The position numbers were made by a program, and so were the translations under genes. Below, piece after piece: positions 33,397-42,305 of a DNA stretch of 53,419 bases. The notes under the pieces are model-generated. The model searched no databases. It saw only the letters and a program-made list of their open reading frames with translations, and was not told the DNA's origin. The DNA comes from Fretibacterium sp. (GTDB lineage Bacteria > Synergistota > Synergistia > Synergistales > Aminobacteriaceae). Where the stretch lies: contig JAILIX010000025.1 of assembly GCA_024695065.1 (NCBI GenBank), forward strand, positions 1 to 53,419, read 5' to 3'. Each line of letters starts with the position of its first letter. Positions within the stretch are counted from its first letter, which is position 1.

Positions 33397-33440
33397 ATTA
33401 AGGGGCATCAGGTTTTACTTTGGAAGGAAGGTTTTTGGCA

Positions 33441-35129
33441 GTGAACGGTTTAACGATTATTGTTCTCACCATTGTTGTCCTGCTCATCGCCTACGTCTTT
33501 TACGGCCGCTGGCTTGTGAAGACGTGGGGCATTGATGAGAACGCGCGGACCCCGGCCTGGCGGTTTGAGGACGGCCAGGACTTCGCTCCCGCGTCGCGCT
33601 TCACGGTCTTTGCGCATCAGTTCTCCTCCATCACGGGGGCGGGCCCTGTGACGGGTCCCATTATTGCTGCTATGTTCGGCTGGGTCCCGGCGTTCCTGTG
33701 GCTCCTGATCGGCGGCGTGTTTTTTGGTGCTGTGCAGGACTTCACGGCGCTGTATGCCTCCGTCAAGAACGACGGCAAGTCGATGGGCCTGCTTATTGAG
33801 CGCTACGTCGGCCGGACGGGCCGCCGGCTGTTCCTGCTGTTCTGCTGGCTCTTTACGCTGCTGGTCATTGCGGCATTCTCGGACATCCTCACCGGTACCT
33901 TCAACGGCTTCACAGCGGACGGCGGTCAGAACGTGCCAGGCGCTGCTGCAGGCTCCATTTCCATGCTCTACATCTTTGTGGCGGTGGCCTTTGGTTTCTT
34001 CATCCGCTGGGTCAAGCCGGGCGAGGGGCTTAAGCTGCTGGTGGGCGTTGCCCTGATTGTTGGGATGCTTGCGCTGGGCATTATGAACCCGCTGTATCTT
34101 GATGTTCCCAAGTGGCGTTATGTGGTGTTCGCCTACTGCTTCATCGCGTCGGTGCTGCCGATGTGGATGCTGATGCAGCCCAGGGACTATCTCAGTTCCT
34201 TCCTGCTGCTGGGCATGATTGCCGGCGGCGTTATCGGTGTTCTGGCGACGAACCCCTCCATTGACGGGATGCCGGCCTTTGTGAGCTTCACCGTGAAGAA
34301 TCAGCCGCTGTTCCCCATTCTGTTTATCACTATTGCATGCGGCGCTGTCTCCGGGTTCCACAGTCTGGTGTCCTCCGGCACCTCCTCCAAGTCCATCTCC
34401 ACTGAGCGTGACATGCTCTCCGTGGGCTATGGCTCCATGCTGGTGGAGACGCTGCTGGGTGTCGTGTCCCTTGTGATTGCCTGCTCCGTGGCCCAGGGCG
34501 GCGCGCTGCCCGCGGGAAAAACTCCCTTCCAGATTTTTGCGGGGGCTGTGGGCGGTTTCTTCACGATGTTCGGCCTGCCTCAGAGTGTCTCCGTCGCCAT
34601 CATGACAATGTGCGTGTCGGCCCTGGCCATGACCACCATCGACTCCGTGGCGCGCATCGGAAGAATGTCGCTTCAGGAGCTGCTTGTCCCTTCCGAGGGA
34701 CGTGAGATGGGCGCGCTGGCGAAGTTCATTGCCAATAACTACGTCGCGACGGCTCTGACCCTCGCCCTGAGCTACGCGCTCTGCCAGGCAGGCTACATGA
34801 GCATCTGGCCGCTGTTCGGTGCGGCGAATCAGCTTCTCTCCGCGCTGGTGCTGGTGTCTCTGGCGGTGTTCCTGCGGGTGACCGGGCGCAAAGGATGGAT
34901 GCTCTACGTGCCGATGACTTTCATGTTCGTGGTGACCATGACGGCCCTGGCCATGAGCGTCTACGGGATCTTCAGCAAGCTGTCCGGCGGGACCTTTGTG
35001 TTCATGGTGGATGGGCTTCAGCTTATCCTCGCGCTGGCGCTGATGACCCTGGCGGTGCTGGTGGTTTCGCACTGCGGCCGCGAGCTCGTGACCGGCAAGC
35101 TGGAGGAAAACACGGCCGCCGCAGACTAG
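33441..35129 (+). CDS. cstA: CstA-family peptide/pyruvate-type transporter
   Basis: CstA (carbon starvation protein A) family members are multi-pass inner-membrane transporters, reported to import peptides or pyruvate. I start at GTG with GGAAGGAAGG upstream. The 562-residue product has about 15 hydrophobic helices. Near its start it carries conserved blocks: YGRWLVKTWGID near residue 24, the SSITGAGPVTGPIIA block near 64 and GVFFGAVQDFTALYASVKNDGKSMG near 92. GAVSGFHSLVSSGTSSKSI lies near 307. It is flanked by a promoter-proximal hairpin and a strong terminator, so it is transcribed alone. Confidence 0.94.
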   Translation: MNGLTIIVLTIVVLLIAYVFYGRWLVKTWGIDENARTPAWRFEDGQDFAPASRFTVFAHQFSSITGAGPVTGPIIAAMFGWVPAFLWLLIGGVFFGAVQDFTALYASVKNDGKSMGLLIERYVGRTGRRLFLLFCWLFTLLVIAAFSDILTGTFNGFTADGGQNVPGAAAGSISMLYIFVAVAFGFFIRWVKPGEGLKLLVGVALIVGMLALGIMNPLYLDVPKWRYVVFAYCFIASVLPMWMLMQPRDYLSSFLLLGMIAGGVIGVLATNPSIDGMPAFVSFTVKNQPLFPILFITIACGAVSGFHSLVSSGTSSKSISTERDMLSVGYGSMLVETLLGVVSLVIACSVAQGGALPAGKTPFQIFAGAVGGFFTMFGLPQSVSVAIMTMCVSALAMTTIDSVARIGRMSLQELLVPSEGREMGALAKFIANNYVATALTLALSYALCQAGYMSIWPLFGAANQLLSALVLVSLAVFLRVTGRKGWMLYVPMTFMFVVTMTALAMSVYGIFSKLSGGTFVFMVDGLQLILALALMTLAVLVVSHCGRELVTGKLEENTAAAD

Positions 35130-35151
35130 CGGACCGGCGTTTCCTATAGAG

Positions 35152-35178
35152 AAGTCCCCCCATCCCGGGGGGACTTTT
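35152..35178 (+). terminator. Intrinsic terminator after cstA
   Basis: A 10-bp perfect AAGTCCCCCC/GGGGGGACTT stem with a 5-nt loop runs into TTTTAATT about 25 nt after the cstA stop. Confidence 0.9.
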
Positions 35179-35306
35179 AATTATAAATAAAAATTTAAAA
35201 GAAAATTCTCTGGCCGGATTCTTTTTCGTGAGATTCCTCTCCAGTACAGCGGTTCTGCGCCTCTGGCTGAAATACGAACAGGAAAATTTTTTTCAGTGTC
35301 TTATTA

Positions 35307-35335
35307 TTCCATTTTCTTAAGTTAAATGATATAAT
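35307..35335 (+). promoter_or_regulatory. Promoter of the amino-acid ABC operon
   Basis: TTCCAT and a perfect TATAAT are separated by 17 nt, with TGA directly before the -10 hexamer (extended -10). It lies about 80 nt upstream of the binding-protein start codon, after the cstA terminator. Confidence 0.65.
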
Positions 35336-35418
35336 CACGATATTATTAGAAGGCGCGTGGAATCAGAATTTTTGCGCACTTTCGGACAATAATAAACATG
35401 ATTGAGGAGGATTTGATG

Positions 35419-36243
35419 ATGAAGTGCAACAAGGGTTTTCGGGTGCTGTGTCTGGTGCTGGCAGCCTTTATTTCCATGGCGGTGTGTGCTTCTGCGGGTG
35501 AGAAACTGAGGGGATTGGAGCAGCTCAAAACGTCGTATCTGGCGGTTCAGCGCGGCACGGTGGGGCAGTTTATCGCTGAGGATCTGCTGGGCGACAAAAA
35601 GGGTGAATTGCTGACGACCTATGAGAAGTATGTGGATGCCATCGCCTCGCTCCGGCTGGGCAAGGTCCGTGCCGTGGTGATGGACGAGCTGCCTGCCAGA
35701 CGTTTCCTGAATGAGGTGAAAGGGCTGGCAATCATGAGTGAAGCCCTGTCGGAGGAGAGCTACGCCATTGGCTTCAGGAAGGGCAACGCGGAGCTTCTCG
35801 GCCAGGTGAACAAGATTCTCGCTGAGCTCAAGGCAGACGGAACTCTGGAAGCTATCTTTGAAAAATATCTCACCGGGAACCTCCTGGAAATCAAACCGGA
35901 GAGCATCGACATGAACAAAGGAGCCGCAAAGGGGCGCCTTGTTGTGGGAACAGAGGCCGGTTTTGCGCCCTATGAGCTGAAGGTGGGCAGCGGCTACATT
36001 GGCATCGATATTGAGATGTGCGCGGCCATCGCCAAAAAGCTGGACCGGGAGCTGGTTATCGAGAACATGAACTTTGATGCGCTGCCCATGGCCGTGTCCA
36101 CGGGCAAGGTGGACATGATCTGCGCCGGAATCACTGTCACGGAGGACCGCAAAGAAAATATGGATTTTTCCGACGAATACGTAGAGGGCGCGCGGCAGGT
36201 TGCAGTTGTGCGTGCGGACGACTACGAGGCCCCGGGGAAGTAG
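35419..36243 (+). CDS. Amino-acid ABC transporter substrate-binding protein with permuted lobes
   Basis: The 274-residue product has a signal peptide (cleavage near ASA, residue 26) and belongs to the SBP_bac_3 family, but its lobes are in reversed order. Residues 33-151 match the family's second lobe: VQRGTVGQFIAEDLLGD, then GKVRAVVMDELPA, YAIGFRKGN and LAELKADGTLEAIFEKYL. Residues 172-265 match the first lobe: GRLVVGTEAGFAPYEL, then IGIDIEMCAAIAKKL, FDALPMAVSTGKVDM, ITVTEDRKENMDFSDEY and QVAVVRAD. The ligand Arg of TEDR and Asp of VMDE are both kept. GGAGG lies 8 nt upstream of the ATG used; another ATG is one codon earlier. The permease follows directly. Confidence 0.92.
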   Translation: MKCNKGFRVLCLVLAAFISMAVCASAGEKLRGLEQLKTSYLAVQRGTVGQFIAEDLLGDKKGELLTTYEKYVDAIASLRLGKVRAVVMDELPARRFLNEVKGLAIMSEALSEESYAIGFRKGNAELLGQVNKILAELKADGTLEAIFEKYLTGNLLEIKPESIDMNKGAAKGRLVVGTEAGFAPYELKVGSGYIGIDIEMCAAIAKKLDRELVIENMNFDALPMAVSTGKVDMICAGITVTEDRKENMDFSDEYVEGARQVAVVRADDYEAPGK

Positions 36244-36244
36244 G

Positions 36245-37057
36245 ATGAGTGCAAACGTAAATTCCAGACGTGGTGCAGGCCGCGGGGACGCTGTCCTCGC
36301 GGTCTGTGCTGCTGTTCTGCTTTTCCTGCTGTTCCGGTCCGGCTTCTTTACGGCGGAGGCCTGGGACGACTTTGGCCGCCGGTTTTACCAGAACTTTGTC
36401 AAGGATAATCGCTATATGATGCTGGTGGACGGCCTGAAGGCAACGATTTTCATGACGGGTTTTGCAACCCTGATAGGGCTGGCCGTCGGCCTCATCCTGA
36501 GCGTCATCCGGGTGGCCTATAAGGGGGGCGTTCCCATCCGGTTCCTCAACGCCTTCGCGGAGTGCTACATCACCGTTCTGCGGGGAACTCCGGCGATGGT
36601 GCAGCTTCTGATCTGGAACTTCACCATCTTCGCCTCGGCCAGGGACCTCAACACGCAGTATATTGCCATTCTGGCCTTTGGACTCAACTCCGGGGCCTAC
36701 GTGGCAGAGATTTTCCGCGGGGGCATTGAGTCCATTGACTCCGGTCAGATGGAGGCAGGGCGCTCTCTGGGGCTGTCCTATGGCACGTCCATGCGCTTCA
36801 TTGTTCTGCCTCAGGCCCTGCGGAACGTTGTCCCCATGCTGTTCAATGAGTTTATCGCCCTGCTGAAGGAGACTTCCGTGGCCGGTTACATCGGCATCGA
36901 TGACCTGACCCGGGCCGGACAGAACATCCAGGCTCTGACTCTGGAGCACTCCCAGCCCCTGGTGATGGTGGCCATTATCTATCTGGTGATCGTGATGTTC
37001 CTGACGGGCTGCGTGCGCCGCCTGGAGCAGTGGCTGGGCCGCAGCAGAAGGGGGTAG
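36245..37057 (+). CDS. Amino-acid ABC transporter permease (HisM/GlnP family)
   Basis: The 270-residue product is the membrane subunit of a polar-amino-acid importer. It has an extra N-terminal helix (about residues 16-35), then the family core starting at [21 protein letters not shown] near 57. The [22 protein letters not shown] segment near 160 is the EAA-type loop that docks on the ATPase, and [17 protein letters not shown] near 208 is also conserved. The ATG begins one base after the binding-protein stop, so translation is coupled. Confidence 0.95.
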   Translation: MSANVNSRRGAGRGDAVLAVCAAVLLFLLFRSGFFTAEAWDDFGRRFYQNFVKDNRYMMLVDGLKATIFMTGFATLIGLAVGLILSVIRVAYKGGVPIRFLNAFAECYITVLRGTPAMVQLLIWNFTIFASARDLNTQYIAILAFGLNSGAYVAEIFRGGIESIDSGQMEAGRSLGLSYGTSMRFIVLPQALRNVVPMLFNEFIALLKETSVAGYIGIDDLTRAGQNIQALTLEHSQPLVMVAIIYLVIVMFLTGCVRRLEQWLGRSRRG

Positions 37058-37062
37058 GGACA

Positions 37063-37812
37063 ATGGACAACGCAGGCGTCCCGATGATAGAAGTGAGGGA
37101 CCTTCGCAAGGTCTTTGGAAATCTGACTGTTCTGAATGGCATCAACACGGGTATCCGAAAGGGTGAGAAGGTGGCGGTCATTGGCCCGTCCGGCTCCGGC
37201 AAGAGCACGTTTCTGCGATGCCTGAACCGCATGGAAGAGCCCACCTCCGGCGTCATTCGCTTCAAGGGAGAGGACATTACGGCTCCCGGATGTAACATCG
37301 ACAAGGTCCGCCGCCATGTGGGGATGGTGTTCCAGCATTTCAACCTCTTCCCGCATCTCACGGTTCGCCACAACATCACTCTGGCCCCAACGCAGCTTAA
37401 AATGATGAACCAGACGAAGGCGGACAAACGCGCCGAGGAGCTGCTGGCCCGGGTGGGGCTGGCGGACAAGGTGGACGAGTGGCCGGAGCGTCTTTCCGGC
37501 GGGCAGAAACAGCGCGTCGCCATTGCCCGCGCCATGGCGATGGACCCGGATGTCCTGCTCTTCGACGAGCCCACCAGCGCGCTGGATCCGGAGATGATCG
37601 GCGAAGTGCTGGAGGTCATGAAGGAACTGGCCGACGACGGCATGACGATGTACCTTGTCACGCACGAGATGGGGTTCGCCCGGGAAGTGGCCGACCGCGT
37701 GCTTTTCATGGACGGAGGGCGCATCACCGAAGAGGGCTCGCCGGAGGACGTCTTTGATCATCCGAAGGAGTCCCGCACGGTGGAGTTCCTCTCCAAGGTG
37801 CTGAGACGGTAA
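37063..37812 (+). CDS. Amino-acid ABC transporter ATP-binding protein (GlnQ/HisP family)
   Basis: This 249-residue ATPase energises the importer. Walker A is GPSGSGKST near residue 42, the Q-loop is [14 protein letters not shown] near 90, the ABC signature is [15 protein letters not shown] near 143 and Walker B is [12 protein letters not shown] near 167. The switch His lies in [11 protein letters not shown] near 200. It starts 5 nt after the permease stop, and an M20 hydrolase follows 13 nt after its own stop, in one operon. Confidence 0.97.
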   Translation: MDNAGVPMIEVRDLRKVFGNLTVLNGINTGIRKGEKVAVIGPSGSGKSTFLRCLNRMEEPTSGVIRFKGEDITAPGCNIDKVRRHVGMVFQHFNLFPHLTVRHNITLAPTQLKMMNQTKADKRAEELLARVGLADKVDEWPERLSGGQKQRVAIARAMAMDPDVLLFDEPTSALDPEMIGEVLEVMKELADDGMTMYLVTHEMGFAREVADRVLFMDGGRITEEGSPEDVFDHPKESRTVEFLSKVLRR

Positions 37813-37825
37813 AGGGGAGGGCGTC

Positions 37826-39037
37826 ATGGGAGATTTCAAGGGACTGACCCCGTCTGCGGCGGGGCGCTACGTCGATAAAGTGGTGGCATGGCGGCGTGAG
37901 ATTCACCGCCGCCCTGAGCTGAGCCAGCATGAGGAGCGCACGGCAGCCCTCGTTGCGGAGGTGCTGTCCGGGCTGGGCCTGGAGGTGCGGCGCGGCGTGG
38001 GAGGCCATGGTGTGGTCGGTCTGCTGCGGGGGAAAACCGGCGGCAGGACTGTGGCGCTCCGGGCGGATATGGATGCCCTGCCCCTGAAGGAGGAGACGGG
38101 GCTGCCCTATGCCTCGGAAGTGGAGGGCGTCATGCACGCCTGCGGTCACGATACCCACACGGCCATGCTGCTGGGGGTGGCCTGTGCTCTGGCGGACAGC
38201 CGCGAGGCGCTGAACGGGAATGTGAAGTTTCTCTTCCAGCCTGCCGAGGAGCTGAACCCCACTGGCGGCGCGCCTGGCATGATTGCGGAGGGGGCGCTGG
38301 AGGATCCCCATGTGGACGCGCTCTTTGCACTGCACGTCTGGCCCCGGTATGAGACGGGGACGGTGGCCCTGAAGCCGGGGCCCCAGATGGGGGCGTCGGA
38401 CCGGCTTTTCCTGACAGTTCACGGCAGATCCGCTCACGGCTCCGCGCCGGACCAGGGGGTGGACGCCATTATGATCGCTTCCCAGGTGGTCTGCGGTCTC
38501 CAGAGCATTGTGAGCCGCAGCATCTCACCGCTGGACTCCGCGGTAGTCACCGTCGGCACCATCAGGGGCGGCTGGCGCTATAACGTTATTCCTGACTGCG
38601 TGGAGATGGAGGGGACGGTCCGCACTCTCCGGGAAGAGACCCAGGCACTCATGCCGGAGCTCATCACCCGCACGGCCTCGGGCATCGCGGCATCGCTGGG
38701 CGGAAGCTGCGACGTAAAGTACGTCAAGGGGTATCCTCCCATGGTGAATGACCCCGCTATGTTTGAGCTGGCGTCGGAGGCTGTCCGCGGGGCGATGGGG
38801 CCTGAATCTCTGGTTGTGGTGGAGCAGCCGGAACTGGGGGCGGAGGATTTTGCTTTCTTTGCACGGGAGAGGCCTGCGGTGATGGGCTGGCTGGGCTGCC
38901 GTCCCAAAGGGGCGCGCCCGGAGGACACCGCTGTTCTGCACAACACGCGCTTCTGCCCGGATGAGGGCTGTTTCCCCTTTGGAGTAAGCTTCCTTGCTTC
39001 CTGCGCGCTGGGTTTCCTGAACAGGGCTGAACTTTAA
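37826..39037 (+). CDS. M20-family amidohydrolase (N-acyl-amino-acid hydrolase type)
   Basis: The 403-residue product is a zinc-dependent amidohydrolase of the M20D/hippurate-hydrolase group. It has RREIHRRPELSQHE near residue 28, ALRADMDALPL near 76, HACGHDTHTAMLLG near 102 (metal ligands), FQPAEELNPTGGAPGMI near 136 and the dimerisation domain in the middle. A C-terminal GAEDFAFFARERPAVMGWLG carries the last part of the site. Placed at the end of an amino-acid ABC operon, it probably frees amino acids from acylated forms brought in by that system (inference). Substrate is not determined. Confidence 0.92.
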   Translation: MGDFKGLTPSAAGRYVDKVVAWRREIHRRPELSQHEERTAALVAEVLSGLGLEVRRGVGGHGVVGLLRGKTGGRTVALRADMDALPLKEETGLPYASEVEGVMHACGHDTHTAMLLGVACALADSREALNGNVKFLFQPAEELNPTGGAPGMIAEGALEDPHVDALFALHVWPRYETGTVALKPGPQMGASDRLFLTVHGRSAHGSAPDQGVDAIMIASQVVCGLQSIVSRSISPLDSAVVTVGTIRGGWRYNVIPDCVEMEGTVRTLREETQALMPELITRTASGIAASLGGSCDVKYVKGYPPMVNDPAMFELASEAVRGAMGPESLVVVEQPELGAEDFAFFARERPAVMGWLGCRPKGARPEDTAVLHNTRFCPDEGCFPFGVSFLASCALGFLNRAEL

Positions 39038-39368
39038 AAGCCTGAGACACTCCATAAGAACGGGTTCCGGCGGGCATCTGCAGCAGGGCAGGCGCCCGCC
39101 GGGATGCATTGAGGGCCCTTCCCAAATCTGTACTCTCGCCTGAAGAATCCTGCAGGAATGGGCACGGCGTCCGGTATTGAGAGTGAGAACGCCCATCTTT
39201 CCGTCATTTTTGCTATAATAGAATAAAAAGGACACAGGGGCTTACGCCCCGCACCCGCAGAGCCTGTGCCCGGAAAGGTATGGCGGGCGGTGTGCAGTTG
39301 TGCCCTGAGAGTGCTTGTACCCTGTGGGTGCCGGTGCCCTCCAGGTATGAAGAATGGGGGAGCGGAAG
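39038..39368 (+). other. Noncoding interval between the M20 gene and cheV
   Basis: The interval has a 9-bp CCGGCGGGC/GCCCGCCGG hairpin at 39067-39102 without a T-run, possibly marking the end of the ABC operon. An extended -10 element follows, and then a leader of about 140 nt. In the leader, CACAGG/CCTGTG and an inner GGGGC/GCCCC stem (about 39232-39268) could fold. I see no gene. Confidence 0.5.
39214..39219 (+). promoter_or_regulatory. Extended -10 element of cheV
   Basis: A perfect TATAAT is preceded by TGC (extended -10), about 150 nt upstream of the cheV start codon. The -35 region is weak, and no flagellar sigma-28 motif is visible. Confidence 0.5.
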
Positions 39369-40301
39369 ATGAGCGAAATCGGCAAACTGGAAAGCAAAAC
39401 CGTTGCGACGGCGAGCAAGAAGTGGGAAGTTGTTATCTTCATGCTGGGCGACGAAGCCTACGCCATCAACGTCAACAAGGTTCGTGAAATTCTGCGCTGG
39501 ACGGGCTGCCGTCCCATTCCGACAGCGGCACCGGCTTTCGTCGGCATCACCACGATCCGCGGGACAACAATGCCTCTCATTGACCTGAGGATATTTCTGG
39601 GTATCGAGTCGCCGGTGCCGATGGAGCAGACCAAGGTGATGATTGTGGAGTTCAACGACCTCCAGCTGGGGTTCCTGGTGGACGGCGTGGAGCGTATCCG
39701 TCAGGTTAACGCCGACGATCTGGATGCCTCCAAGATGAGGGGCGTCTCGCTGAAGTGGGTGCTCTACATCATTCGCAAGGACGAGCGAAACATCGTGCTT
39801 CTGGACTACGAGGCTATTATTCAGGATACAGCGCCGGCGGTGGCCAAGCATATGTTTGATAAGTCCAAAATTGACTCCTTCCACTCTCAGGTGGGGACCG
39901 TGGAGGGATTCCACATCCTTGTGGCGGACGACTCGCCGCTGCTGCGCCAGCAGACCTGCGATGTCCTCCAGCAGTCCGGTTTCTCCAGCGTTTATCCTGT
40001 TAAGGACGGGGCTGAGGCCCGGGAGCTCCTGCTGAACAAAAGTGAGAATTTCGATCTGCTGGTCTCAGACATTGAGATGCCCATAATGGATGGAATAACT
40101 CTGGTGGAGCATCTGCGGGCTGATCCCCGTACAGAGAAAATGCCGGTGATTCTCTTCTCCTCCATCATGGTGAAGGACCTTCTGGACCGTGCGGAACAGC
40201 TCAACATTCATCATGTCCTCAAACCGGATGTCTATAAACTTGTAGAGGTTGTCCTCAGCATCTATCAGGAAAAACGCGCAAAAACACACAAAGAGGAATG
40301 A
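39369..40301 (+). CDS. cheV: Chemotaxis protein CheV (CheW + receiver domain)
   Basis: CheV couples receptors to CheA like CheW and can be tuned by phosphorylation of its receiver domain. The 310-residue product has an N-terminal CheW domain (WEVVIFMLGDEAYAINVNKVREIL near residue 18, TTIRGTTMPLIDLR near 65). From about 180 it has a response-regulator domain with acidic pair VADDS, the phospho-acceptor Asp in LLVSDIEMP near 234, the Ser in ILFSSIM and the conserved Lys in VLKPD. GGGGGAG lies upstream of the ATG chosen here. It is monocistronic with no kinase or receptor nearby. Confidence 0.95.
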   Translation: MSEIGKLESKTVATASKKWEVVIFMLGDEAYAINVNKVREILRWTGCRPIPTAAPAFVGITTIRGTTMPLIDLRIFLGIESPVPMEQTKVMIVEFNDLQLGFLVDGVERIRQVNADDLDASKMRGVSLKWVLYIIRKDERNIVLLDYEAIIQDTAPAVAKHMFDKSKIDSFHSQVGTVEGFHILVADDSPLLRQQTCDVLQQSGFSSVYPVKDGAEARELLLNKSENFDLLVSDIEMPIMDGITLVEHLRADPRTEKMPVILFSSIMVKDLLDRAEQLNIHHVLKPDVYKLVEVVLSIYQEKRAKTHKEE

Positions 40302-40322
40302 TGGAGGGGATTCCGCCCCTCA

Positions 40323-41030
40323 TCAACGGCCGATTTTCACGGTCTCCGGAGGAATTTCGATCTTGAGCCGCACTCCGTCTCCGCTGGGACGGAGTTTTGC
40401 TTTCTCCGGCCTGGCAACGTTGCCCAGAACGCGCTGTGCGGCGTCAAGCGTGGTGGCGTCCATGGAGTCGAGGAGGCGTTTGCCCCCGCGGTAGATATCT
40501 CCAATTAACCCCTTGCCGCCGTCAAATCCTTTTCCCTTTTTTGATTTTTCCCCTTTCAGCTGAGCGTTCAGGTCCTCCGCGGAGAGGCTGGTATCTCTCG
40601 GCAGAAATGTCTCCCCTTCTGAGCTGTGCGCTTTGACCCTGTAGGCTGAAAGATCCAGCTCCTTCTTTTTCGCCCCCTTTTGTTCCGGTTCCCGGGTCGT
40701 TGACACGGATGGTCTGGAAGCCTGAGGCGAAAGGACCGGCTCTGAGGCGGGGGCCTCTTCCCCACCGTCCTGACGAACCGCCGGCGCGGCAGATTCCTCA
40801 GGGGTTGCTGTAACTTCAGGGACCGCAAATATTGTTTCTGCGTGTTCCGGGACGGAAGCTGCCTCCAGTGCCGGAGCTTTTGTCCCCGGTTCGGTCCTCA
40901 CCCGGGGCAGCACCGTGTTCAGAAGGCAAAGCCATGCCCCGCCCAGGGCCGCCGCCAGGCAGAGGACAATGGACAGCAGCCTTCCAGGATTGTGCTTCTC
41001 TTTTCTCTTCAAAGCGACCTGCCCCCTCAC
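40323..41030 (-). CDS. Membrane-anchored or exported protein of unknown function
   Basis: I do not recognise the family. The 235-residue product has a basic N-terminus and one hydrophobic helix (about residues 17-38). A long Glu/Ala/Pro-rich, probably disordered stretch (about 45-120) follows, then a Lys-rich region ending in a short conserved-looking segment (DGVRLKIEIPPETVKIG). The annotated GTG has no ribosome binding site; a TTG 18 nt downstream has a GGGGG tract in place and may be the real start. It is convergent with cheV and divergent from the patB-like gene. Confidence 0.65.
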   Translation of the reverse strand: MRGQVALKRKEKHNPGRLLSIVLCLAAALGGAWLCLLNTVLPRVRTEPGTKAPALEAASVPEHAETIFAVPEVTATPEESAAPAVRQDGGEEAPASEPVLSPQASRPSVSTTREPEQKGAKKKELDLSAYRVKAHSSEGETFLPRDTSLSAEDLNAQLKGEKSKKGKGFDGGKGLIGDIYRGGKRLLDSMDATTLDAAQRVLGNVARPEKAKLRPSGDGVRLKIEIPPETVKIGR

Positions 41031-41105
41031 GATTTTTCGTTAAATAAGATATCATAAAAAAGGCAGATTTAAAGAACCTATCTTGCTGTAATGGAGGAAG
41101 ATTTC

Positions 41106-42305
41106 ATGGCATACGATTTTGACAGGATTATTGATCGGCGCGGCACGGATTCCTGCAAGTGGGACAGCGATCCAAGGACGATTGAGGGCGCGGATTATCC
41201 GCTGGAAGACGGGCTTCTGCCCATGTGGATTGCGGATATGGATTTTGAGGTGGCGCCGGAGATTAAGGAGGCGCTTGTGCATAGGGCTGAGCACGGCGTC
41301 TACGGCTATACCCTCGTGCCGGACTCCTGCTATGAGGCCATTATCAGCTGGATGGAACGGCGGCATGGATGGCGCGTGAAGAAGGACTGGATGCGCTTCG
41401 TCCCCGGGGCGGTGATGGCGGGGCACATGGTGATCCAGGCCTTCTGTCATCCTGGGGATAAGGTCATCATACAGACTCCCGTCTACTATCCCTTCTACCG
41501 GATGATTTTCAACAACGGAGCCCGGATTTCACGATGCCCCCTGACGCTGAAGGGAGACCGCTATGAGATAGATTTTGAGGAGTTCGAGCGGTGTGCAGCG
41601 GACCCGCGGGCCTCATTTTTTATCCTGTGCAGCCCCCACAACCCTGTGGGCCGGGTCTGGACCCGTGAGGAGCTCACCCGCCTCGGCGAGATATGCCGCC
41701 GCAACCATGTCCATGTCCTCTCGGACGAACTGCACTGCGACATCATTATGCCGGGGCATAAGCACATTCCCTTCGCGTCCGTCAATGAGGAAAACAGCGC
41801 CGGATCCATCACGGCCATTGCGCCCAGCAAGACCTTTAACCTCGCGGGGCTTCAGGCCACGGTCATCATCACCCCCGACCCGGAGCTGCGAAGGCGCCTT
41901 GACAACGTCCTGGAAAGCAACAGCGTCTCCCGTCCCAACCTTTTCGCCATCACGGCAATGGAGGCGGCCTATTCCCGCTGTGAAAAATGGGTGGACGAGA
42001 TGAACGCCTATGTCAGCGGCAATTATGAGTATCTGAAAAAGGCCATGGCCCAGCGTCTGCCAAAAGTGCGGGTGATGCCGCTGGAGGGAACCTATCTTGC
42101 CTGGCTGGACTTCCGGGCCATGGAGCCTGACGGGAAAAAACTTCAGCAGCGGATGCTGACCAAAGCGAAGATCTGGCTGGACGAGGGCTGGCTGTTCGGG
42201 CCGGAGGGCAGTGGCTTTGAGCGCGTTGTGCTGGCCTGCCCGCGGCGTTATGTGGAGGACGCTGTCGACCGTTTTGCGGAAGCATTCGCAGCGGCTTCGT
42301 TGTAG
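41106..42305 (+). CDS. patB: MalY/PatB-family PLP-dependent C-S lyase or aminotransferase
   Basis: The 399-residue product is a fold-type I PLP enzyme of the MalY/PatB group, whose members cleave cystathionine or other cysteine conjugates. It begins with the group-specific FDRIIDRRGTDSCKWD and has PMWIADMDFEVAPEI near residue 40. FILCSPHNPVGRVWT lies near 175, SDELHCDIIMPGHKHIPF near 210 and the PLP-lysine segment IAPSKTFNLAGLQ near 240. The ATG follows GGAGG. Its 3' end overlaps the convergent DUF4230 gene by 58 bp. Sulfur amino-acid catabolism fits the lifestyle, but the exact substrate is open. Confidence 0.92.
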   Translation: MAYDFDRIIDRRGTDSCKWDSDPRTIEGADYPLEDGLLPMWIADMDFEVAPEIKEALVHRAEHGVYGYTLVPDSCYEAIISWMERRHGWRVKKDWMRFVPGAVMAGHMVIQAFCHPGDKVIIQTPVYYPFYRMIFNNGARISRCPLTLKGDRYEIDFEEFERCAADPRASFFILCSPHNPVGRVWTREELTRLGEICRRNHVHVLSDELHCDIIMPGHKHIPFASVNEENSAGSITAIAPSKTFNLAGLQATVIITPDPELRRRLDNVLESNSVSRPNLFAITAMEAAYSRCEKWVDEMNAYVSGNYEYLKKAMAQRLPKVRVMPLEGTYLAWLDFRAMEPDGKKLQQRMLTKAKIWLDEGWLFGPEGSGFERVVLACPRRYVEDAVDRFAEAFAAASL

